Below, in pieces: positions 23,224 to 32,268 of a stretch of 64,000 bases of DNA. The notes below the pieces were generated by a model, which was not told the DNA's origin, made no database searches, and saw nothing but the letters and a program-made list of their open reading frames with translations. The stretch lies in assembly GCA_022605955.1 (NCBI GenBank), contig JAKCOZ010000007.1, forward strand, positions 14,017,501 through 14,081,500. Reading direction: 5' to 3'. The position numbers and the translations under genes were made by a program. Numbering within the stretch: position 1 is the first letter of the stretch; every line of letters starts with the position of its first letter. The stretch comes from Rallus limicola. Its lineage: Eukaryota > Chordata > Aves > Gruiformes > Rallidae.

Positions 23224-24704
23224 GAGCAAGGGTGAGGAGGAAGTAGTGAGTTTGCATATGTGCCTCCTTTAACAGTTCATGGGATAGATATTAAAAGTAG
23301 AAACTATGGAACCTCCTGGAAGAAAACTTGCTACCTTTAAGCCATAAGGACGTGAAAATGAGAACCTTAGATCAAAACCTGCACAGAAGTGATTTCACTT
23401 GTGGCTCTTGGGAGCCTGCTCACTGCTCACATTCACTGCTAATTTAGGTGTAGTGGTTCAGAGGCAGACTGGCCCAAGTTTTACAGCTGTTTCTAGTCCT
23501 TTGACAACTCCCACTTACCCCTCCCCCTTCTACGGTGCTTTATAAAGACATTGGGTATTTACGGTTTTGCTAGTGAAAAATACAGGCCAGCCTTTTAAAC
23601 AGGCATCCCTTTCTGTTACCAGGCAGCCTGATAATCTGCAACCCCAGAGGGTGAAAGTCATTGGCATGTAAATAAAGTGCTTGGCGAGGTGGCAGACTGG
23701 ATTGGCATGCCACAGCCACCAAGGTGGGGAGCCAGTGCCGGACACCGTGACTGACGTGTTGGCTTTGCTCAGAAGGCTCAAAGTCCCACTGATGAGGGAC
23801 TTGTTTCTCTTCAGTCTCTGGCCACCTCTTTTTCCAAGTCTAGGAGATTATTTTTGAAAAAGGGGACATCTTTTCTGTTAAATACTCATGTATCTTAAAC
23901 ATAATTCTTAGAGATCTGTCGAAAGAATATAACCTTGTCTAGTTAAGGGTAAGGCTAACTGCTTTTGTCTGCCTAGTTTTAGAGAAGCAGCTAGCTGCAT
24001 TAGAATTCGACTTCAGATTCTTTTTTTACACAGTGTTCCCAGACCTTTTTGCTTAAAGGGTAAGGGAGAGAGTTGCCAAGGTTTTGGGCACAAATCTCAG
24101 CCACTGTCTGCTCTGGGCTTTACCTGCTCTGTGTCACAGGTTCTAACAGGGATGCCTTTATTATCACCGCACCCATCTTTGCTTTCCCATCTCCTGGTGA
24201 AACACGGGATAGAGGGGCCCAGCACTCACTCTGCCTAGGTTTTGGAGTGCTTCTACCCTGCACTGGATATGAAGGACAACTGGGAAAAGTCTGCTTGAAT
24301 TATCAGAGCACAAGTCCACAGAAACAACTACTTTTTAAATGTCTGCTATGTAGAAGAGTCGCTTGGTAGTAGTGAGGAATATCACTGGAGTTACATGTTT
24401 GAACACTCATTGTTTTTCAGCTGCCTTATTTGAGTAGAGGCAATTAAAATGAAATGGTAAGAGTTTTGAATAATTTCTTCACCAAAACAGCAAAATCTTT
24501 GGGGGTTTCTTCAATTGAAAAGATCTGATATAGGTGTACATTAATTTTTAGGGCTAGTTAAATGGCTGATTCATGGCTGTAACATCCCCTACAAGTCACC
24601 TGAACACCTCGCAGTCTTCTGTTAGTTCTTTCACACCACTCTTAGGAAATGAAGGTAGTTATCATGCAACATTTAAGATAGCTGCTGCTGTGCACATGCA
24701 ACAG

Positions 24705-24765
24705 AAGGAAACCTGCCCAACGTCACACAAGGTGTCTGTGGTGGGTCAGAAACCTCAGCATTGAC
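24705..24765 (+). mobile_element. MIR-like (CORE-SINE type) remnant, candidate
   Basis: AGGAAACCTGCCCAACGTCA, then CACAAGGTGTCTGTGGTGGG, then TCAGAAAC follows the order of the conserved part of MIR-type tRNA-derived SINEs (ACTTGCCCAAGGTCACACAG, AGTCAGTGGCAGAGCTGGGA, TGAACCC). About 60 bp is recognisable and the tRNA-like head is absent. The comparison is from memory. An L2-like 3' end sharing the motif is an alternative. Confidence 0.38.
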
Positions 24766-25102
24766 CAACCTAGAACTTGGGTTCTACATTAGTCCTGGAG
24801 AAATGCACATTTCCCAAACTGTGATTTTGTTTCATTTCCATAGCTTGGACCCCTTCCCCACTTTGCAGCTGTCCTCCCTGTATATCTGTGTGGATGCTTG
24901 TGGCTCCTGGTCCTGCACCTCCAGCCTTCGTTGTACCCAGCACTCTCTTCCACTGCCAAAAAGTCCTTCTGCCTCCAGCTCCAGCAATTTAGCACCCTCT
25001 TCCCAAAGCCCCACATTGCAGCAGTGGTGGGGTATGCAGATTTTACCACTAATTGGTTCTCTTTGTCCCTAGGGGTGAGGTCAGCTGGGTGCACCAACCC
25101 TT

Positions 25103-25130
25103 GCCTGCCTGCCTGCCTCCCTCCCTCCCT
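25103..25130. repeat. (CCTG)n(CCCT)n simple repeat
   Basis: TGCC units change to CTCC units within 28 bp, a compound tetranucleotide tract directly left of the isolated CR1 fragment. Confidence 0.88.
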
Positions 25131-25178
25131 GGGTACCTGTGGCCCCTTCAGCACCAGGGCTGCCAGCGTTTGCCCGCA

Positions 25179-25307
25179 ATTCCCCAAGTCTTCCTTTTTT
25201 TCCTTTATAAAAATGAGAGTTATGTTTCTCCTTTTCCAGTCAGTGGGAAGTTCACTGGACTGCCACACCTTCTCAAATATAATGGAGAGTGGCTTATATA
25301 TGAGAGA
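25179..25307 (-). mobile_element. Isolated CR1 ORF2 reverse-transcriptase fragment
   Basis: On the minus strand about 43 codons read SLIYKPLSIIFEKVWQSSEL, then PTDWKRRNITLIFIKEKKED, then LGN. This is the conserved segment at the start of the CR1 reverse transcriptase domain (AKPLSIIFEKSWQSGEVP..DWKKGNI.PIFKKGKKEDPGN). Similarity ends abruptly on both sides, and the CR1 3' part is not adjacent. The surrounding 206-codon open frame (24789-25409) exists because of this piece plus chance extension. Because CR1 insertions normally keep their 3' end, an internal island implies later deletion or rearrangement. Confidence 0.85.
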
Positions 25308-27710
25308 TGGGGAAAGGGAAGAAAGAGGCAATGGGAGGAGCAAACCAACTGCTGCCAAAAGATGTAGTGAACATCCTCTGTTTAACTCACCTGTTACTGC
25401 ACCATGCATGCTGCATTAGTGTTGTGTGATGGGAATGCTACAGATCTGGTGGAAAGGAGAGAGCCAGCGCAGAGGGCAAAAGAAACAGGGAAATAAGAGT
25501 GAAAGTGAGGGTGAGGCAAAGTCAGGGCAGAAACATTCCGTTTTTCTGTTGCAGTCCGTGGTCTGATGCATGAGAAGCTGTATCCCATTTTGAGAACTAC
25601 TTCTGCACTGGGGAATGGCTTAAAGAGCAAGACTGGCACCATGAGGATAAGGGCCAGAGCAGGCAGATGCAACTGGCTTATTGTTAGCACTGTGAGTCAC
25701 TGTAGCATGGTCAAGGCCAGCATTTTGTCTGAGGAAGGTGTTTTCCTTCAGGGTAGGGGGCAAAGAAGAGTTGGCTTTATAGCTGGATCTTGCAAAGGCA
25801 ACAGAGCCAAGGTTGGGGTTAGAGTTAGCAGTGTGAATTACTCCACAGTTCTGTGACTACTAGAAATCTCTATGGTGCAATTAAAACTCAAGTATTGAAG
25901 GGAGGAGTAGGGCCAAAGGTATTAAAGCTAAGATAACAAGTCTAGAGCTAAGGATTTGGGGTTTTTTTTTGCTGGATCCTATAAAAGCTGCAGGGTTTCT
26001 GATAATGAGTTCAGACAGTGATTTTTGGAAATGTGTTGGGGTCACTTGGCAAAACTGCTTCCTCCAGCCTTAACAGTAAACATATTCTAGGTAGTTTTAT
26101 AATAATATTTAAACTATTTTGCTGTAGTCATAAACCACAAACTTAATCATCTTTACCGTTAGTCACTGCTCTGAGGTGATCATAGCCCTCCATTCTGCAA
26201 CCTCCTTATCTTTCTAGCTCCTACTGTCCTAAATTCAGAGTTCAATGCTAAGCTTAACTTAGACTTCTGATATGACTGACAGAACTCCTGTTAACAAACT
26301 TGAGGCCCTTTGCTGCTGCCTCCAGCCTTTGCTGGGCTTTGCATGCTGCCTTCTGCTCCAGCCAGTTCTAGCCCCACTTTTATAGCCCGTTAAGCCCAAC
26401 CCTGTCAGTGCTGGTTGTTTCAACACCAGTCTGCATCTTATCCACTTCAGGCATCTCTCTTGGTGCCTGACCTCATCATATACCTCCTCCAGGTATTGTA
26501 AAATTCAGTGATAAAGCAATCTTTTCAACTCATGTTGTACTCAACCAGAACATAAGGCCAACTCTAACTGTAGGGTAAGGTAAAACACAGCAAACTCACT
26601 TTTGTGCCAGAACTCAGCAGAAGTCATCCACCCTTTTGGCTTAGTCTTCATCCTACTGCTGTAGATTTTTGTCTCCAGTAATAAAATCAGCCCTGTCCTG
26701 GACACAAACTCTAACCCCAAGATGAGACTGTAGCCTGGTTATGGCCACAAGGATGATGGCAGGAGTTAGCAGAGTTATATGCTCTGGAGTATGCTTTCTG
26801 TATCACTGTTTATGCTGCAAGCTACACAGAGTGACTCAGCTCTGGTTAGGTCTTAGCCCTCAGTATCACAAAGGTGAAGACATTTCACTGCTGTATCCTG
26901 CAAGCCCTGCAGGGCTTGGATGAAGGTTCACTCTGACAGGCGAGAATATTGTAAGGCAATGTTTAAAATATCTTGGGTTCAAACTAGGGCTGGGAAAAGT
27001 TTCTCACCACTATGCGTGGAAGATGTGTGTTTGTGCTGGGTCCTGCTAGAGTCACAGCTCCTCTGGGTACTGACCAAGGAGGATTTCTTGATGTGGATAG
27101 AAATCCCTGGGCTACTATTGAATTATGGTTAGTGTAAAGTATCTGTTAAAGGTAAGAATTGAGGTTGTTACTGGATGCTGTATTGTTGTGGTTGTTAGGA
27201 AAACTGGGGTGAATGACAAATTGAAGAATTTTGTAATAGCCAAGAGTTACACAGTCTTTGGGATAGGTTTGGGCTTAGGTTTAGGACAAATTCAACAGAG
27301 GTAGCTTTATAGTTAGATAAAGCTCTTAGAGATAAAATCAAGACCAGAAACATTCACATTTAAAGAACAAATATGTGCTACTTTTATTTCTCTTACAGGA
27401 AGGATTTCTGGGCTACAATGAGGCTATTCTGGGGATTAAGGTAAGGATTCTGGACAGCCAGATCTACATGTATTTCTGAATCATTCAAATCGTTGCAAGG
27501 ATGTGGGCTTTTGCTAGTCATGAGAAAAGTCTTCTGATTAGTGCCGGGGCAGGTACAAGTCACTGGGATAAGGTTCAAGGTTAGTGTATGCCTACACACA
27601 GCTTTATTCTCCCTCCATTTTCCACATGCGCTTCCTGTTTGTGACTTTTCTAAAAATGAGTCCAAACGGGAACAGTTCTGGTCTGAAGGGTCTCCAGGCT
27701 TTGAGAAAAC

Positions 27711-27742
27711 GGGGGGGGGGGGGGGGGGGGGGGGGGAGGGGG
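27711..27742 (+). repeat. G26 homopolymer followed by AG5
   Basis: Twenty-six consecutive G residues (27711-27736), one A, then five G. Such a run has strong G-quadruplex potential and is prone to sequencing or assembly length errors. The glycine runs in the translations here are a by-product. Confidence 0.95.
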
Positions 27743-27960
27743 CTCGGTTTGAACTGTGTGGTCCCACTCCCATTCATTTGGAAATGTTAAACGTTGAGTG
27801 GGAAAATAGCTAGAATGCAGTGCCCTACTTAAATGCGTGATGTTGGTTTTTCAAGAGTAGCATAGCAGCAGAGCCGTAGCCTGATGCCTGTTTAAGCTGT
27901 GCTTATTTTGTTAGAAAACAGCCTAATTGCCCAGGGTGAAGAGTTAAAGTTTATTTTTAT

Positions 27961-28440
27961 GCCGCTCTGTTTTTAGCTGCAGATTGACATAGCTGCCTAG
28001 TAGTGGAAGCCCCTTTGTATGAAACATCCCTTATCGTATTTGTCCCTCGAGCATTCTGTGTGCCAAATTATCATTCCTAATAGGCTGGTTGACTTTCTGG
28101 ACAGAGGAAACATCTTGATAAGTTTGCTAAATACGTTATGTCAGAGAAAGTGTATGGCGGATCTTTTATCATTCGCCTAAGGACACACTCGGTTCAGCTC
28201 TGAAGTGCCAAATTCCCTAAGCTCACCTGTTGAGCAGCCTGTTATTCACAGCATCTGATTATCCAACTGTGTACACTTGGCTGCCATTTTTTTCAGAGAC
28301 ACTTACGCAGTGGCGTTTTGCAATGACGTCAATTCTTTTCCTGCCTGACCTAGAAGACTACGGTGACTCAATGTTGGCTAGGCAGCCTTAAAGATTAAAT
28401 CGAGGACACTAGCTTAATTACTTTAACAGTCCCTTTAAAG
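27961..28440. promoter_or_regulatory. CpG-retaining block with CRE and AP-1 sites, candidate enhancer/promoter
   Basis: Twelve CG dinucleotides fall in these 480 bp, against about five in the next 480 bp and one in the 480 bp after that. The block contains a perfect palindromic CRE (TGACGTCA, 28324-28331) and a consensus AP-1 site (TGACTCA, 28364-28370) 40 bp apart, plus a CTTAATTAC homeobox-type core near 28413. A TATAAAAG word lies at 28674-28681. No open frame of note crosses it. Constraint is inferred from base composition only; without alignment it may be neutral. Confidence 0.33.
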
Positions 28441-28832
28441 GATTTCCCAAGAATGAGAATCATGACAAATTGTAGCTTAGGGGATTTTAGTAATTCCTGA
28501 AACTGAAGCTAATGATGCAACCCAAGATATGCTCTGCGTTCCTGTTGATACACTGCAGATTTCTTAAAAGAATAACCAGCAGAGTGAAGACTTTTGTCCT
28601 ACAAATCCTAAGTGCAATTGGAGCCTAATTCTGATGCACGAATCTGTGAGAAGAGTTCTGTTAGGCCTTGCCCTATAAAAGTCACAGGATTTGGCCAGAG
28701 TGGAGTATTTGCAAAATATATACACGTTTTTCTTAGATCTAGTTACAGCAATTTGTGAATCATTAAAAATAGTTATCACTGCTAAATGCTCAAACCTGTC
28801 ACCTAAAACTATCGTTTTCTTTTCACCTGCAG

Positions 28833-28964
28833 AACTTTGCTGTGGAGTGTGGAGAAGCTGTGCTTGCAGCTGTTACTGAAGTGGGTGCCTCTGCTGATCC
28901 CTTCGCTACCAGGCCCAAAAAATTAGATTTGGATTTCTGCTGCTCCCCCATAAATGTGAAGTAA
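28833..28964 (+). other. Exon-like segment A (unrecognised)
   Basis: A strong acceptor (ATCGTTTTCTTTTCACCTGCAG, 28811-28832) precedes 43 open codons ending at TAA 28962-28964. By my count 29 of 43 codons start with a purine and 20 start with G, a coding-like bias. There is no in-frame ATG after the upstream stop at 28770-28772, so it could only be an internal or terminal exon. A usable donor (GAA|GTAAAG) follows 28960, just before the stop. The peptide starts NFAVECGEAVLAAVTEVG and matches no family I know. A frame this long stays open by chance about one time in eight, so this is only a candidate. Confidence 0.25.
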
Positions 28965-29310
28965 AGCCAGCGACTGTCATCCTATTGCTTGAGCAGTACT
29001 GCAGTGGGTGTTTTTTAAAATACATTTAACTTTGCATTTACTATATCTGAGCAGAAACACTGCAGAATTTTTTAGATTTTTCATGCTAAGACATTCTTCA
29101 TTGGTGTTATATCATGAAGAAATAGTCAGACCTTTGCCTCAGTAACAGTCATGTATTTCCAAAATAACTTTAGTACTGTTAGTGAATTTACATTTATACT
29201 GGAGCAAATAAGAGAGGTTATTAGGAACCTGTTTATCATTATGATTAGAAAAGATAATCCATCACAAACTTGGTATTTTCCAGCTCTTCATGAGTTTTCA
29301 CTATTTACAG

Positions 29311-29383
29311 CTTGCTCCAGCTTACAATGTCAGATCTGCAGGAGGAAGAGAATCTATTCTTGGAGAGTTGGAGACATAGAAGG
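29311..29383 (+). other. Exon-like segment B (unrecognised)
   Basis: Seventy-three bases lie between an acceptor (TTTTCACTATTTACAG, ending 29310) and a perfect donor (AGG|GTAAGTG, 29384). If joined to segment A at 28960 the phase fits, and the frame stays open across all 24 codons, reading LQLTMSDLQEEENLFLESW in part. Chance alone gives an open 24-codon frame roughly a third of the time. Together with segment A this sketches a possible plus-strand transcript, coding or lncRNA, without proof. Confidence 0.22.
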
Positions 29384-29623
29384 GTAAGTGAAGAAATTTT
29401 TAGGGCTTCTATGCAATGCAAAGAGTTTCTCATCACCTAAGAAAAGCCTTCTCTCTCTGTCTTGTCACTCTCCTAATCACAGATGGAGTTTATGTCCTGT
29501 AGACTGTAGAACTGTTTGGGGCAGAAGGAAAGCTAAGTTAATTTCCCTAGAAATACTTAACTGAGGGTTAAATAGGACTGAGAATAATTCATGGTGATTG
29601 AAACATTGTATTACTTGTAAGAA

Positions 29624-30079
29624 GGAGGAGGAAAGCCACAAAGAAGATCAGAGGGCTGGAGCACCTCACCGGTGGAGACAGACTGAGAGAGTTGGGCTTG
29701 TTAAGCCTGGAGAAGAGAAGGCTCCAGGGTGACCTAATTGCAGATTTCCAGTACCTGAAGAGGTCTACAGGAAAGATGGAGAGGAGTGGTTTACAAGAGC
29801 ATGCAGCAAGAGGACAAGAGAGAATGGCTTTTAACTCAAGAAGAGTAGATTTAGATTAGATATTAGGGAAAAAATCTTCCCTGTGAGGGAGGTGAGGCCC
29901 TGGCACAGGCTGCCCAGAGAAGCTGTGGCTGGCCCCTCCCTGGCAGTGTTCAAGGCCAGGTTGGATGGGACTTTGGGCAGCCTGGTCTAGTGGAGGGTGT
30001 CCCTACCCATGGCAGGGGGGTTGGAACTAAATGGTCTCTGAGGTCTCTCCCAACCCAAACCAGTCTGTGGTTCTATGAA
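29624..30079 (+). mobile_element. CR1 LINE, 5'-truncated
   Basis: This plus-strand CR1 copy of about 455 bp begins in ORF2 at [15 protein letters not shown] codons (aligned with [17 protein letters not shown] of the 4421 copy). It runs through the RVRPWHRLP...FKARLDGTLGSLV-like end to the 3' UTR (CCCATGGCAGGGGGGTTGGA) and a GGTTCTATGAAT tail. The tail type is that of the 4421 copy. ORF2 is broken by indels, for example near 29750-29765 and 29830. Confidence 0.94.
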
Positions 30080-31954
30080 TATTGCAGATAGTATGTCTTC
30101 AAATCCAGGGAACTCATTAAGGTGCCCTGAGGTAACAAGATTCAGATCCACAAGGAGGAAAAAAAAAATCTTTGAAAGATTTTTGGGTTTCTGTGGTTAG
30201 TTTGAAACTAAAGCTTTGAAGGCGTTTTGCTTTTTTATTTACTGGTAAGTATTATCTGTGCTAGTTAAAGCAGAGCTTCCTAAGCCTCATAGCAACAAAC
30301 TGGAAGCAGGACACAGGGTGTGAATGCCTGGCTGTCAGATGTTTGGCATGTCCATAAAAAGGCAAAGGAAGACCAGTAGTTTGGTATCATTAGTTAAATG
30401 TTCCTTTTTCCCCCCTCTCTTTTCTTAAATTTACTAATTTGAAAGGATGCAATATTGAATTTATGATAACCGATCAGATACTGAAATGATTTACAATGGT
30501 TATAAAACCTAGATAGGCACGTTGTAGCTTGGTATCAGTCTACCTCTCAGAGCTATCTGAAGAAGAGATACCTTTCACAATGTGTTAGCTTAAAACACAG
30601 CCCCCCAAACCAGTAAAGAGAACAGCTTCTCCTCTCTGGGCTGGGGTCCTCCAGCTTGATCAGGCCTTTTAAGAATATCCTCAAAAAACCCTGGAGTACT
30701 ACAAAATACCCAGTCTGTTTGCCTTTGATAAGAGTGGCAAGAAATGCAAAGAGAACTGTTTGCTCTAGGGGAGAGGCAGAGCTGGATGATCTGAAGAGTT
30801 TTATAGCCAGCTGTCTGTACGGCGCATCCTGAATTCCACAGTAGCCCAAATTACCAAGGCTGGAGATTGCTTCTGTCCCAGTTCTGAAAGCTTATTCCTA
30901 CTGCCTACAGGTTGTTTTTTTTCATCCAGAGCAACCATGTTCAGCCCCCTTGGTAACATTTTTAGAAAGTATACTATTAAAACAGTGTGGTGATCCCATT
31001 AACCCCATTATATCCAGGCATTGTGGACATTTTATTGCTGTTTGTTTGGGCTCTTTTTAATTAACTGAATTATTTTGGAAGGGATAACTATAAAATACGT
31101 GCTAAACTTGGGTTTAACTTTCTTATTTTAAAAGTGATAGGGGGGAAAACATTTCAAAGATGCTGTCCTGAGACTCAGAGGAGTAGCCTTGTACTTCTGT
31201 GGGAACAGACGTAGAGGAAAAGAGCACTTTTGAATAGTTTAGTATCTCAGGAGCACACTAAAGTATAAAAACTAGCCCTGAGGAAATTGCTGTGTCCTGA
31301 AACACGGTCGTTATTTCTAAGTAACATGAAAGAGTCACAGGGAGATGGCTGCACACTAAGCCACAAAGGTAGCAGGCACACACCGTCATGGAGGAAAACA
31401 GATTCTGTCTGAAAAGGTCTTTGCCTTTTTTTCTGGCTTGTCATACAGATGCCAGGTATTAACAAAGAGGAATTAAAAGAGACTTAAATCAGGAATAAAC
31501 TGATACATGACTCGTCATGAAATATTCCTATCTTCACAGCTATTGTGCTCTTTATCTAATTTCCCTAGCTATCTGATCAGAGCTGTTTATTTCACTGTTG
31601 AATTATTGCTGAAGTCTGAAAGGGTGCTGCTTTAAACAATGGAGCTGGTCAGCAGAGTAAGCAATTCATTTCCATAGTATCTAGCCCTGTATGGGTCTGC
31701 AAAGTCTGGATTTGCCCTTGGAGCTTTTTCTCATACCAGATAGCTTCTGCAGATATGACCAGAACAGCGCTGGAGTTTAATGACGGCAAGGCACATACTT
31801 TAATGGGCTTTTTTTGTGATGAGTACACTTGATATTGCTTTGGGATATGCACTTGCTGCCGGTGACTGGTGACTGTTAAATCTGAACTGTAAGGCTGCTT
31901 GGTTCCCACAGAATAAATGAGAAACTTCCAACATCAGATCGCCTCATGTGATTT
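30080..31954. other. Non-coding spacer between CR1 copies
   Basis: No gene or repeat is recognised apart from short A- and T-runs. A 98-codon minus frame (30553-30849) has no family resemblance. Confidence 0.55.
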
Positions 31955-32087
31955 TCATAGAATCACAGAATACAGTAGGATGCAAGGGACCTTTAAAGGT
32001 CGTCTAGTCCAACCCCCCTGCAGTAAGCAGGGACATCTTCACTAGATTAGGTTTCTCAGAGCCCCATCAACCCTGACCTTGAACATC
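31955..32087 (-). mobile_element. CR1 LINE 3' end, minus strand
   Basis: On the minus strand, about 130 bp of CR1 3' end: the CAAGGTCAGGGTTGATGGGG ORF2 tail, then GAAGATGTCCCTGCTTACTG, GGGGGGTTGGACTAGACGACC and the GATTCTATGA tail. The 3' UTR is the same type as in the plus-strand copy at 10162, so both belong to one subfamily. It stops where the next CR1 tail begins. Confidence 0.93.
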
Positions 32088-32268
32088 ACAGAGTTACAAG
32101 GTTGGAAAAGACCTTTAAGATCATCGAGTCCAACTGATCCTGTCCTGTGCTAAACCATATCCCTAAGTACCTTATTTATCCTTTTTTTAAACACGTCCAG
32201 GGATGGTGACTCAACCCCCTCCCTGAGCAGCCTGTTCCAGGCCCTCGCAACTCTTTCAGTGAAAAATT
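32088..32268 (-). mobile_element. Second CR1 LINE 3' end abutting the first
   Basis: On the minus strand, about 180 bp of a different CR1 subfamily, with the GGATATGGTTTAGCACAGGA and GATGATCTTAAAGGTCTTTT words, as in the 6843 copy. Its tail sits exactly at the 5' limit of the neighbouring CR1 (32087), so it was probably inserted into that copy. The rest of the first copy is not found on the far side. ORF2 similarity fades at AACTCTTTCAGTGAAAAATT. Confidence 0.9.

Larger units (their letters stand above)
16414..25178. other. Long mostly unique non-coding stretch
   Basis: No gene is recognised over about 8.7 kb. It contains the (GAA)21 tract, two ancient palindromic repeat remnants, a 12-bp hairpin (19671-19700), a CpG-retaining patch (20301-20580), a short CCA run (20949-20961), a 34-bp-period duplication (23166-23223), a MIR-like remnant (24705-24765) and CCTG/CCCT simple sequence (25103-25130). 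Open frames are short and conflict with one another. Confidence 0.55.
25308..29623. other. Unique DNA with the window's most gene-like block
   Basis: No known gene is recognised. 25.3-27.7 kb shows only short frames and a TATAAAAG word at 25980-25987. The G26 run, the CpG-retaining block and the two exon-like segments given separately are the features of note. Confidence 0.5.

Noticed and set aside
24789..25409. 206-codon minus-strand ORF as a host gene
   Set aside because: Its only recognisable part is a CR1 reverse-transcriptase fragment; the rest crosses simple repeats and a conflicting plus-strand frame.
25790..27560. Degenerate telomere-like repeat region (several GGTTAGG/CTAACCC-like words)
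   Set aside because: The words are sparse, in both orientations and without periodicity.
27541..27813. ORFs with glycine or proline runs
   Set aside because: Artefact of the G26 homopolymer.
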